From Hyphomicrobiales bacterium (GTDB lineage Bacteria > Pseudomonadota > Alphaproteobacteria > Rhizobiales > Aestuariivirgaceae), in NCBI GenBank assembly GCA_027067085.1, contig JAMOMM010000555.1, positions 1-20,990 on the forward strand: DNA of 20,990 nucleotides. The letters are read 5' to 3'. The stretch's first letter is position 1; each line of letters opens with the position of its first letter. A model generated the notes under the pieces. That model saw only the letters and a list, made by a program, of their open reading frames with translations, was not told where the DNA came from and searched no databases. Positions 1-7,209 of the stretch are shown one piece after another. The position numbers and the translations under genes were made by a program.

Positions 1-149
1 ATCTAACATTGTGATACACTGGCCGAATATAGGCCAACCCTTTAATTATAAAATCGCTTCAGGAGCGGTTTAAAGGTCTCACGTCAAACTTGCAAGGCTT
101 AGGGTGCGCGCGGTTTACATTCGGCGCTAAACAATCACGATTTAGCCAA
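1..149. other. Left-edge non-coding stretch
   Basis: This is the region downstream of the minus-strand desaturase gene. It holds no convincing gene; the short frame readable here overlaps the desaturase in another frame. A small hairpin near 53-68 (CGCT, five-base loop, AGCG) is followed on the minus strand by ATTTTATAATT. It could act as a weak terminator for the desaturase gene, but the stem is too short for a firm call. Confidence 0.4.
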
Positions 150-1340
150 TTATTTTGGCAGCTCTTTTGACATGTCCTTGGGTTGAGGTTTGCTAAAGGG
201 AAACCAAAACTGCTTCCAATAACCCTTTGGTACAGGTCCACTGGCAACGCCATAAGCCTTTGGCCACCTGCCCCCTTTTCCATTTGGACCCTGTTGATCG
301 TTTGGCATATGGTAAGTACCAAAAATGCGATCATAGAACGGGAAGTGAATGGCGAAATTCACATCAATAGCTTCTTGCTCAAGGCCATGATGCCAATGGT
401 GAAAGCGCGGCGTAACCATAAACGGTTCAATCGGTTTTAAATTCCAGCCGATATTGGCATGAACGAACGAGGACATAAAATAAACTACCAACACATAAAC
501 TTGGATGGCTGCAGGGTCAAAGCCGAGTGAGAACATGGGAATGGCTGTCACCCCACGTAATACCGCAATTTCCATAAAGTGCATACGCGCGCCTGCCAAC
601 CAATCCATTTTTTCTGCCGAGTGATGCACCGCATGGAAACGCCACAAGAACGGTACTGTATGCAACAACCGATGTAGCCAGTATTGCAAAAAGTCAGTTG
701 CGATCATGATTAGTATAACTTGAACAAAAAACGGCAGACTGCCGACATAAGTCTGCACATTTTCAAGATTTACGGTGTTCGTAACGTAGTTGGTTGGGGC
801 CATAGTGAGGAAGGTTAAAACTTGCACCAGCATTGAACTAACGAAGTAATAGAACATATCTTCACGCCATTCCTGACGGAAAACTGTTTGTTCTGCACGG
901 GCGGGAAAAAACCGTTCTAACGGAATGAATAAGAAACCAACGAATAAAACGTTAAGCACGAAAAAATCCAAGCCAAAATAAAGGCTGGTGTTGTTTACAG
1001 CACCAGCCTCGCCTTGCGAGCTGCCAAATAAAGCAACCACCACGATCAGTCCCATGGCTGTGGTGCCAAGAACCTTGCTGCGATTTAAAACCAAACTAAT
1101 CAGAGCAAAGACGTACCCCAAAATCAATACGCCATGGAGCACTGTGTTTAGGAGACCATTTTCGTGCAACATTGCCAATTCTGGCGTGTTAAACCACGAC
1201 GGGTAACGCAAGACAACGACAAGCAACAGCCCTACTAAACCAGCTAAAAGAGCACCAGCACCGCTCAACCATCCACTACCTAGCGGACGTTTGTCCCGAG
1301 GTTTTTCTAATTCTGCAATGAGTTTTTTGAGAATCAACAT
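150..1340 (-). CDS. Sterol desaturase / fatty acid hydroxylase family membrane protein
   Basis: This 396-residue integral membrane protein belongs to the di-iron fatty acid hydroxylase superfamily (COG3000). The histidine clusters are visible: HRLLH at residues 223-227, HAVHH at 236-240, a single His at 294 (HANIG) and HHWHH at 314-318. Together they would form the iron site of an O2-dependent hydroxylase or desaturase. Hydrophobic stretches lie near residues 28-45, 67-85, 92-106, 121-141, 163-180, 203-222 and 262-295. About 140 residues of mostly membrane sequence precede the catalytic part, more than in compact family members of under 300 residues. The ATG is preceded by GGAGGG at good spacing. 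It lies downstream of popZ on the same strand with a 137-base gap. The substrate (sterol, fatty acid, ether lipid or carotenoid) cannot be told from sequence. Confidence 0.88.
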   Translation of the reverse strand: MLILKKLIAELEKPRDKRPLGSGWLSGAGALLAGLVGLLLVVVLRYPSWFNTPELAMLHENGLLNTVLHGVLILGYVFALISLVLNRSKVLGTTAMGLIVVVALFGSSQGEAGAVNNTSLYFGLDFFVLNVLFVGFLFIPLERFFPARAEQTVFRQEWREDMFYYFVSSMLVQVLTFLTMAPTNYVTNTVNLENVQTYVGSLPFFVQVILIMIATDFLQYWLHRLLHTVPFLWRFHAVHHSAEKMDWLAGARMHFMEIAVLRGVTAIPMFSLGFDPAAIQVYVLVVYFMSSFVHANIGWNLKPIEPFMVTPRFHHWHHGLEQEAIDVNFAIHFPFYDRIFGTYHMPNDQQGPNGKGGRWPKAYGVASGPVPKGYWKQFWFPFSKPQPKDMSKELPK

Positions 1341-1432
1341 GGCCTGCCCTCCAACGAATCAAACGATACGGCACCATCGGCGATAAAGTTTAATAATGCT
1401 CTAAGGCAAATAATTGAACGTTAGTTGGTATT

Positions 1433-1509
1433 GCTCCGCCACACTTTACGCTCACCGCGCTCCGCCGCACTCTACGCTCACCGCGCTCCGCCACGAGCTA
1501 CACGCTCAA
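1433..1509. repeat. 26-bp tandem repeat at the 3' end of popZ
   Basis: Two adjacent 26-base units (1433-1458 and 1459-1484) differ at only two positions. A third, shorter and more diverged copy (1485-1509) encodes the last PopZ codons. Each unit starts GCTCCGCC and ends near CGCTCA or CTCACCGC. On the minus strand the units after the stop codon look like re-duplicated copies of the sequence encoding the Arg-Gly-Gly-Ala-Arg tail of PopZ. Confidence 0.8.
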
Positions 1510-2722
1510 TCTCTTCACGAATGAGGCGTTCAACCATGCGTGGAAGGTTTTCATCAAGCCAGCCTTTAAGCATTGGGTTTAAAAGCTCTTTGGTAATGTC
1601 ATCAATAGAACGATTGCCCGTTGTTGCTTGATGCATAATTGTTTCAGCTAAACTTGCAAAGGCATCTGATGCTGCACGGGCATGTTCTGGCGATGTTAGG
1701 CCAGTGTTGGCAACTGGTGCAACGGTTCTAGCTTGCCTAGCAGGAACAGCTATTTGACTTGTTTGAACTGGATTAGGCTGTGCAACAGGCTGATACCTTA
1801 CAGGCTGTTCAATCGAGGCTCGTACCATTGTTTCAGGCAACGGAGGTAGCGAACGTTGTGCAATCTGTTCTGTAGGTTCTGCAAGTTCTGTCGGTTGAGA
1901 GTACGATTGCTCTAGCTGGGCAGATTCTTGGTGAGTAACGTCTGGGACAAGTTCATCATAACCATAGCTTGGTGTTCTAACCAATGGTGGCGCGAGCGGC
2001 GCTGTTGCTACAGGAGGAGCAATAGGCGCTGAAACTTGTGGTGCAATTGGATTGGCGGCAGGTGCTCTTTGAATATATGGCGGGGTTTGAGTGTCGTAGT
2101 TTTCTGTTACATCATCATAATCTTGAAACTGCTGTTCAACTCTAACGTCTTGTCTAACCTCTGGCTCATCATAGCTGGTTGGGTCAAAATCATACTCATC
2201 GAATTCATCTTCATAGGATTCGTCTTCATAAGATTCTGTTCCGCGCAATTGTGCTTGTGGCTGAGGCGCAGGTGAAGATGGTTGCACAGGTTCTGGTCTA
2301 GGTTCTGGCCTAGACTCTGGCTGAACATCGCCGAGCCCTGCTCTTTCCAGCTTTGCCAAAGCTTCTTCGAGCTTTACATCACCGTTTAAAATGCCTGCAA
2401 ATCCATTTGCCGTACTGGCGCGATATTCATTGCCGCTTTTGCGTCCCTGCTTGCCCAACAATGGGTCAAGGTCATGTAATTGGCGTTTTAGCTTTTGAAA
2501 ATTATCGGAATGAGTTCGTACAGAACTTTGCGTTTTGGTCGGGTTAGATTTCATGCTTACCCGCATTTGACGCATGGATCCAGAAACCGCTGGTGGCTTT
2601 GGCGGAGATGAAGGAGACCTAGATGTAGAGCGGGTTTTTGCGTTTTCACCGTGGATCGCTTGGCGAATAGACACCAACATTTCTTCAACAGTGGGCTGTT
2701 CTTGAGTACCAGGCCTAGCCAT
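1478..2722 (-). CDS. popZ: PopZ / DUF2497 cell-pole-organizing protein
   Basis: This 414-residue protein has the PopZ/DUF2497 plan: a short conserved N-terminal helix (TVEEMLVSIRQAI, residues 11-23), a long disordered Pro/Gln/acid-rich middle, and a conserved helical C-terminus (about 348-410, including DAFASLAETI, NPMLKGWLDENLP and the basic RLIREEIERVARG). In Caulobacter PopZ forms the polar matrix that anchors the ParB-parS centromere and polarity factors through its N-terminal helix, and the C-terminal part drives oligomerisation. The middle has a strongly acidic patch with a duplicated SYEDE (about 164-190) and a Pro/Ala stretch (about 214-250). It is much longer than the 177-residue Caulobacter protein, but long forms are usual in rhizobial relatives. 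AAAGGT precedes the ATG. The gene lies just downstream of the tolC-type gene on the same strand, as in rhizobia and Brucella (from memory). Confidence 0.9.
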   Translation of the reverse strand: MARPGTQEQPTVEEMLVSIRQAIHGENAKTRSTSRSPSSPPKPPAVSGSMRQMRVSMKSNPTKTQSSVRTHSDNFQKLKRQLHDLDPLLGKQGRKSGNEYRASTANGFAGILNGDVKLEEALAKLERAGLGDVQPESRPEPRPEPVQPSSPAPQPQAQLRGTESYEDESYEDEFDEYDFDPTSYDEPEVRQDVRVEQQFQDYDDVTENYDTQTPPYIQRAPAANPIAPQVSAPIAPPVATAPLAPPLVRTPSYGYDELVPDVTHQESAQLEQSYSQPTELAEPTEQIAQRSLPPLPETMVRASIEQPVRYQPVAQPNPVQTSQIAVPARQARTVAPVANTGLTSPEHARAASDAFASLAETIMHQATTGNRSIDDITKELLNPMLKGWLDENLPRMVERLIREEIERVARGGAR

Positions 2723-2923
2723 ATGATAATTCTACCTTTACGCAAACATGAGCGAATCACACAAAATTTAAGTTTAAATTTCGCTTATAACGCGCTGTAA
2801 TGCAATCGTTTTACGCGTTAAACGATGTTAACTGAATATCAAACAGCAAGCTACCCACAGGTTCTCAACAGCTTTTTTAAAAGATTTAAGAAACACTTTG
2901 AAATTATAGTGGCCGATTGGAAG

Positions 2924-4330
2924 CTATTTAATACTAGCGCCAAACCATTTATCACGAACAATCGCGCCATTTTCATAGGCATTATAAACAGGCACAGACA
3001 AACGCAAATGATACGCTGTCATACGTCCAATCGAAGACACAAGTTGATAACCTGCAACGATTTTATTGCGAGAAGCTTGGGCGAGGTTAACCTGCGCGTT
3101 GACCAATTCACGTTCAGCATCGAGAATATCTAATGTGGTACGAGAGCCAACCTTTGCTTCTTGACGAATGCCACTAAGCGCTAGCGAACTTGCGCGAATT
3201 TGAGCATTAATTGAGGTAATGGTCTGGCCAGCTGCCAAATAGCTATTCCATGTGCTGACAACAGATTGGCGCACTTGGCGTTTTGCGTCCATAACTTCTA
3301 AACGACGCTGGCTTTCAACGTGTTTTGCTTGACGAATACGTGAATAGACTGCCCCACCCTGATATAATGGCACTGACAATATGCCTTGAATGGTGCCCGT
3401 GCCAGAACGCTTGACGATGGTTGTCGGGTTTTGACGCAAAGAATACTGAGCGCTAAAGCTCAACGTTGGCAATAAATCACCCTTATTAACAGCGATCGCA
3501 GCTTCAGCAGCTTGACGATTAAAAGCAGCCGCTAAAATTTGCGGTGATGTTTTTGCCGCAATAGCCAACGCATAGTTCAAGCTTTTTGGTGTTTGGCGAG
3601 AGCGACCAGGGTAACGTAAACGACCAGGTTTATGTCCCATGACGCGAATATATGAAGCGATGCTTGAAGCTAAATTTGCTCTAGAAACGGCAAGGTCTGC
3701 TTTTGCAGCGGCCAAGCGTGCGCGTGACTGGGAAACGTCTGTGCGTGTAATTTCACCCACGGAAAATCTTGCATTTGAGGCTGAAAGCTGGCTGGCAAGA
3801 ACTGAAACGTTTTTACGGCGTAAACGAACAATCGTGCGGTCACGAATGACATCCATGTACGCAGTGGCAGCCGCAAGAAGCACATTTTGTTCAACAGATA
3901 GCAATTGTTGATTACCCGCTTTGATAATGGCTTTGGCTTGTTTTGTGCCTTCGACGGTCTTAAAACCGTTGAAAATAGGTTGGTTCAAGGTGATCGAGAA
4001 ACCAGCTGGATGATTGGTTGTCGGGGCAAACTTTTTTGAATCTGTCCATGTAACACCAGCATCAGCATTTGCCGTGACAGTTGGGCGCCATCCAGAAAGA
4101 ACTTGCGGTAAATTTTCGTCAGTGCCGCGCTGACGGGCGCGTTCTGCTCTTAAACCTGGGTGGTTTTGATAGGCCGCTTTTAGTGCTGTTGCTAGCGATT
4201 CTGCACTGGCAATCGATGGATTAGCCAATAGAAAAGCTGGCAATAAAACACTACCCAATAAAACTTTAACTGTTAGCCCTTTTGACAAACGACGGCGGTC
4301 AGCCGCGGTTTTTGCCGCATACTTGATCAT
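2924..4330 (-). CDS. tolC: TolC-family outer membrane efflux protein
   Basis: This 468-residue protein is the outer-membrane exit duct used by tripartite efflux pumps and type I secretion systems. A basic N-terminus and a hydrophobic segment (about 20-38) end in ASA at 41-43, a likely signal peptidase site. The mature part contains two outer-membrane efflux repeats (about residues 46-240 and 255-445). Typical segments are NHPGLRAERA near the start, ITLNQPIFNG and LSVPLYQGG at the strand-forming parts, and GSRTTLDILDAERELVNAQV in the second helical hairpin. Length and layout fit the family. No inner-membrane pump or adaptor gene is adjacent, so it may serve several partners. The Shine-Dalgarno match is poor, and the start codon lies in an inverted repeat that extends upstream, suggesting translational control. 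Brucella BepC lies in a similar neighbourhood (from memory). Confidence 0.92.
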   Translation of the reverse strand: MIKYAAKTAADRRRLSKGLTVKVLLGSVLLPAFLLANPSIASAESLATALKAAYQNHPGLRAERARQRGTDENLPQVLSGWRPTVTANADAGVTWTDSKKFAPTTNHPAGFSITLNQPIFNGFKTVEGTKQAKAIIKAGNQQLLSVEQNVLLAAATAYMDVIRDRTIVRLRRKNVSVLASQLSASNARFSVGEITRTDVSQSRARLAAAKADLAVSRANLASSIASYIRVMGHKPGRLRYPGRSRQTPKSLNYALAIAAKTSPQILAAAFNRQAAEAAIAVNKGDLLPTLSFSAQYSLRQNPTTIVKRSGTGTIQGILSVPLYQGGAVYSRIRQAKHVESQRRLEVMDAKRQVRQSVVSTWNSYLAAGQTITSINAQIRASSLALSGIRQEAKVGSRTTLDILDAERELVNAQVNLAQASRNKIVAGYQLVSSIGRMTAYHLRLSVPVYNAYENGAIVRDKWFGASIK

Positions 4331-4394
4331 TTTTAGACGCCCACTGTTTATACATTTTGTATGTATTTTTGCTTTTATCGGCTAAAATGATCAA
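4323..4394 (-). promoter_or_regulatory. Inverted repeat pairing the tolC start codon with its leader
   Basis: The arm at 4323-4336 (TTGATCATTTTTAG on plus) and the arm at 4382-4394 (CTAAAATGATCAA) are complementary over about 13 bases with one bulged base. In the minus-strand transcript the downstream arm contains the tolC ATG and its next two codons. The loop contains a smaller hairpin (TACAT...ATGTA, about 4351-4365). If folded, the start codon would be buried. No riboswitch family was recognised. Confidence 0.45.
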
Positions 4395-4424
4395 AAAATC
4401 AAACCATTGCGCCAACTTTTTATC

Positions 4425-4455
4425 CCCCACCTATATCAAACCGATATAGGTGGGG
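4425..4455. terminator. 13-bp perfect stem-loop between the PIMT and tolC genes
   Basis: CCCCACCTATATC (4425-4437) and its exact complement GATATAGGTGGGG (4443-4455) enclose a five-base loop. Flanking AACTTTT (about 4414-4420) and AAAAGTT (about 4464-4470) extend the symmetry. There is no clean T-run on either side, so it is not a textbook terminator. It could be a terminator or mRNA 3' stabiliser for the upstream PIMT-like gene, or a processing signal in the tolC leader. The rest of 4331-4529 shows no gene. Confidence 0.5.
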
Positions 4456-4529
4456 CAAGGAACAAAAGTTCGCATGGTGTCTTTTTAATGAATTGTGTGC
4501 CGTTTGCCACACAGTGCAGGTCTTAGACC

Positions 4530-5183
4530 CTAAAACTGAAAGCTTGCTTTAGGTGTTTCAACCCCAGAAAGTGCCAATGCAGAGGCATCAAACACACTAT
4601 GGCTGACCATTTGGCCTTTATCTTTTGTATACACGGTAGCCTTGGCAAGATACTTATCACCAACGACACCAACCAGTCGACCGCCCTCTTCTAGCTGATC
4701 GAACAAAGCTTGTGGCACTTCAGACACCCGACCGTTTAAGACGATAACGTCAAATGGGGCTTCTGAGGCAACGCCTTTAACGTGTTCTCCGCAGATTATC
4801 GCGGCGTTGGCGATACCCATTTCAAGCAATGTGTCGCCTGCTTGCTCACAAAGCGCTGTGTCTTGTTCAATACCGACGACAGACTCAGCCAATTTTGAAA
4901 TTACAGCGGTTGAATAGCCAGTGGCAGGTCCAACATCGAGAACAAGATCAGATTCTTTAATCTCAGCCATTTGCAGCAATCTTCCTAAAACCATTGGCTC
5001 TAATAAGAAGCGATCATTACCAACTTGAAGATCTTCATCGGCATATGAAACTGCTTTACGCGCATCGGGAACAAAGTTCTCACGCTCTATTTCAGCTAAT
5101 GCCGAAATTAGCTCCACATTGGTAATTCCGTTTGGACGAATTTGTGATTCGACCATATTATATCTGGCTGTAGAAAAATCCAT
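4530..5183 (-). CDS. Protein-L-isoaspartate O-methyltransferase family protein
   Basis: This 217-residue cytoplasmic methyltransferase is of the PIMT type, which repairs isoaspartyl residues using S-adenosylmethionine. The SAM-binding motif I is VLDVGPATGYSTAV (residues 81-94), followed by an acidic residue in VVGIEQD (102-108). The N-terminus (MDFSTARYNMVESQIRPNGI) is typical of the alphaproteobacterial branch. The Arg-Gly region near residues 16-20 differs from classical Pcm, so isoaspartate repair is inferred and not certain. I chose the ATG at 5183 because the conserved N-terminus begins there; an in-frame GTG at 5213 would add ten unlikely residues. It is upstream of the tolC-type gene on the same strand, 199 bases away. 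An internal palindrome suggests the two are at least partly separate units. Confidence 0.85.
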   Translation of the reverse strand: MDFSTARYNMVESQIRPNGITNVELISALAEIERENFVPDARKAVSYADEDLQVGNDRFLLEPMVLGRLLQMAEIKESDLVLDVGPATGYSTAVISKLAESVVGIEQDTALCEQAGDTLLEMGIANAAIICGEHVKGVASEAPFDVIVLNGRVSEVPQALFDQLEEGGRLVGVVGDKYLAKATVYTKDKGQMVSHSVFDASALALSGVETPKASFQF

Positions 5184-5532
5184 TTTCGTATATCCACTTA
5201 ATAATCCGCCCACGTATGAAGAGCAGCATTAAACCAATTTGGATTCAAGGCCAATATTTAGTTTGAATTGCCCAGTAGATTTATAAAACAGCGGTGAATA
5301 ATGGGTATAAGCGTGCCATTCCTAGAGTAAAACGGCACCATTCTTGAGGAAAAGTTTAGATTGATCGCAAGAAACGTGACAATTGCTAAAAAACGCCTTC
5401 AACTTTTGCTCATTATAGTCTAAACAAGCGCCCATTGGAACGTGAATCAATCAACATGAGTGATTTTGCATTCTTACCACTCGATCTGTAATTATTTCAG
5501 CTGCCTAAGCACTGGTATAAACTCAGGGTTGA
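5184..5532. other. Divergent intergenic region between the PIMT gene and tRNA-Cys
   Basis: About 350 bases without a gene; it must carry the promoter of the minus-strand methyltransferase and that of tRNA-Cys. A TATAAA at 5516-5521 is the best -10 candidate for the tRNA, but no good -35 box accompanies it. Two imperfect direct repeats beginning CCATTC (5316-5331 and 5338-5353) are spaced 22 bases apart, about two helical turns, and could be a protein-binding pair. Nothing else was recognised. Confidence 0.4.
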
Positions 5533-5606
5533 GGCCTCGTGGCGGAGTGGCTACGCAGCGGATTGCAAATCCGTGTACTCCAGTTCGATTCTGGACGAGG
5601 CCTCCA
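5533..5606 (+). tRNA. tRNA-Cys (anticodon GCA)
   Basis: A full cloverleaf of 74 bases including an encoded CCA. The acceptor stem pairs GGCCTCG (5533-5539) with CGAGGCC (5596-5602), the discriminator is T (5603) and CCA is at 5604-5606. The anticodon loop is TTGCAAA with GCA at 5565-5567, closed by a five-base stem with one G-T pair. The T arm carries GTTCGATTC. Confidence 0.96.
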
Positions 5607-5644
5607 TTTTCTTCTCATTTCATACAAATGGTCGCTAATTACTC

Positions 5645-5926
5645 TTAATTACTGCGCTTTTTGCCGTCAAAGCCAAGTTTATGGGCTACCTTGGGGTATG
5701 ACTTAATCAACCAGTCCCCCAGTTTTACGGTCGTCTTGCGCCGCCATCGCCGAACAGTTGGAATATCAATCGATAAAATCATCAAGCCAAGTGGAACCAT
5801 CCAGAAGCCAAGAATGGGCAAAAAGCCCAATATTCCACCAAAAATTAACAGGATACCGATGATAATTCGGGCCAGTCTGCTGGTCGGTAGTTTTAGGGTG
5901 CGATCACCAAATTTCAATTTTGCCAT
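5645..5926 (-). CDS. Small PGPGW-like transmembrane protein
   Basis: This 93-residue protein has two closely spaced hydrophobic segments (about residues 19-35 and 38-54). They are separated by a Pro/Gly turn (GFLPILGFWMVPLGL) and followed by a basic, Trp-containing stretch (VRRWRRK, 58-64). The layout matches the PGPGW family of putative two-helix membrane proteins, whose function is unknown, although the literal PGPGW motif is degenerate. It lies between tRNA-Cys and tRNA-Asn on the opposite strand to both. The ATG has no clear Shine-Dalgarno sequence. The even composition and family-like pattern support a real gene, but the assignment is from memory of the pattern only. Confidence 0.7.
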   Translation of the reverse strand: MAKLKFGDRTLKLPTSRLARIIIGILLIFGGILGFLPILGFWMVPLGLMILSIDIPTVRRWRRKTTVKLGDWLIKSYPKVAHKLGFDGKKRSN

Positions 5927-6050
5927 AGGGATTCAGTTAAGAAATATTGCGTTGTTTTACAAGTATGATGGAAATTAACAAAAAAATATTCTTATTGTGT
6001 AAAAAAGGGCTTACATAAACGCAAAAGCTTTGCTATTAGCTTTTCACCAT

Positions 6051-6126
6051 TCCCCGATAGTTCAGTTGGTAGAACAATCGGCTGTTAACCGATATGTCGC
6101 AAGTTCGAGTCTTGCTCGGGGAGCCA
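6051..6126 (+). tRNA. tRNA-Asn (anticodon GTT)
   Basis: A complete 76-base cloverleaf with an encoded CCA. The acceptor stem pairs TCCCCGA (6051-6057) with TCGGGGA (6116-6122), the discriminator is G (6123) and CCA is at 6124-6126. The anticodon stem ATCGG/CCGAT encloses CTGTTAA with GTT at 6084-6086. The D loop has AGTTGGTAGA and the T loop GTTCGAGTC. Confidence 0.97.
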
Positions 6127-6133
6127 TATTCTT

Positions 6134-6165
6134 AAAAAGGCAGTCTTTCATTAGGCTGCCTTTTT
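6134..6165. terminator. Bidirectional rho-independent terminator
   Basis: GGCAGTCT (6139-6146) pairs with AGGCTGCC (6153-6160) with one wobble pair around a six-base loop. AAAAA on the left pairs with the T-run on the right. It starts 7 bases after tRNA-Asn and would end its transcript. Read the other way, it also sits beyond the stop of the minus-strand EamA transporter gene (6211), so it probably serves both convergent units. Confidence 0.85.
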
Positions 6166-6210
6166 TATTTTGGCTGTTTGCCCTTTATTGATTGGGCGTG
6201 TTCGCCGATT

Positions 6211-7104
6211 TTATTTTGGTTCGATTTTTGCTTTTATCTTGTTTTCGCGCCAAATGGTGAAGGCTGAGGCAGAGATGATGATAACCGCTCCAATAAAGGT
6301 GTTTACATCTGGCCATTCAGAGAAAATCAATACTCCGATAATTGTGGCATAAATCAGTTTGGTATATTCCATGCCAGTTACCACACTCACCTCACCGGCT
6401 TTGTAAGACTTTACGCCCAGCCATTGCGCGGCAACAGAAACCACCCCCACAGCAACCAATATTACAAAACCCATTAAGTCAGGTGTTTTCCACACATAAA
6501 ACGTTGGCACAGTCACCAGCAATCCGATAAACATTGCTTGGTAAGACAGCAACGTCACAGCGCTTTCAGTTGAAGTAAGGCTGCGAACGCAAACAACAGC
6601 TAGCGCGGCCCCAGCAGCGGCCAAAATAGCAACAAAGGCATAGATGCTCACCACATCACCCGGGTTTGGTCGCAAGATAATCAACATGCCTGCAAAACCA
6701 ACGATAATGGCCATACCGCGCCGCCAACCCACAACTTCCCCAAGAATTATAACCGCCAGCACGCTTACGAAAATGGTTTTAGTAAACGACACTGAAATGG
6801 CCGTTGCCAGCGGCAAATGAGCAACGGCGGTAAAGCTGAGCGTTAAGGCAGTCAACGCCCCAATCAACCTGACAAGGTGCAAAACGGGGCGTTTGGTGGC
6901 TAAACTGGCAGGAAAGTCTGGGACAATCATCGGTAGCATGGCCAGCAGCATTACTGATTGTCTAAAAAACAAAATTTGGGCCACGTGATAATCGTTAGCA
7001 GCAAACTTTACCAACGCCGAAACGATTGTAAACATAGCGGCAGCCATCAGCGCAAAAATTGCACCTCTCACATTGCCTGTAAGTTGATTAAACCACGATT
7101 GCAT
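6211..7104 (-). CDS. EamA/DMT-superfamily transporter
   Basis: This 297-residue inner membrane protein of the drug/metabolite transporter superfamily has ten predicted hydrophobic segments arranged as two EamA repeats (about residues 12-140 and 152-288). Typical features are FRQSVMLLAMLP after the second segment, LAHLPLATAISVSFT-type sequence ending the first repeat (TKTIFVSVLAVIILGE), and the matching EYTKLIYATIIGVLIFSE in the second. Such proteins export or import metabolites such as amino acids; the substrate cannot be inferred here. It is divergent from cysK with 105 bases between the starts, so the two promoters are close together. That invites, but does not prove, a link to cysteine or its derivatives. 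The Shine-Dalgarno sequence is weak. Confidence 0.88.
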   Translation of the reverse strand: MQSWFNQLTGNVRGAIFALMAAAMFTIVSALVKFAANDYHVAQILFFRQSVMLLAMLPMIVPDFPASLATKRPVLHLVRLIGALTALTLSFTAVAHLPLATAISVSFTKTIFVSVLAVIILGEVVGWRRGMAIIVGFAGMLIILRPNPGDVVSIYAFVAILAAAGAALAVVCVRSLTSTESAVTLLSYQAMFIGLLVTVPTFYVWKTPDLMGFVILVAVGVVSVAAQWLGVKSYKAGEVSVVTGMEYTKLIYATIIGVLIFSEWPDVNTFIGAVIIISASAFTIWRENKIKAKIEPK

Positions 7105-7169
7105 TTAAACTTTTGCTCGCTTCTAGACCCAAAGGCGCACTTAGCCCTTTTGTTGTTGGTTATCGCACT

Positions 7170-7175
7170 TATAAT
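7170..7175 (+). promoter_or_regulatory. Candidate -10 box for the cysK operon
   Basis: A perfect TATAAT 34 bases upstream of the cysK ATG. The -35 region is poor: CTTTTG at 7147-7152 gives the right 17-base spacing, and TTGTTG at 7150-7155 matches better but is too close. The position and the perfect -10 make it the likeliest promoter of the four-gene plus-strand cluster. Confidence 0.4.
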
Positions 7176-7209
7176 GAAATTAACTGTATCCACTTTAAGA
7201 GATTCTCAT

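Noticed and set aside
1433..1509. Regularly spaced repeats as a possible CRISPR array
   Set aside because: The units are directly adjacent without unique spacers and overlap a coding end, so this is a simple tandem duplication.
2036..2275. Plus-strand hydrophobic open frame inside popZ
   Set aside because: It is antisense to the disordered acidic part of PopZ; the hydrophobic appearance arises from complementing acidic codons, and there is no supporting start signal.
6023..6044. AAAAGCT/AGCTTTT hairpin just before tRNA-Asn
   Set aside because: The seven-base A/T-rich stem is short, no gene ends there, and it is not needed to explain either neighbour; it was not called as a terminator.
6958..7209. 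Long N-terminal extension of cysteine synthase
   Set aside because: The frame is open upstream, but it overlaps the start of the divergent EamA gene and the conserved N-terminus and ribosome binding site point to 7210.
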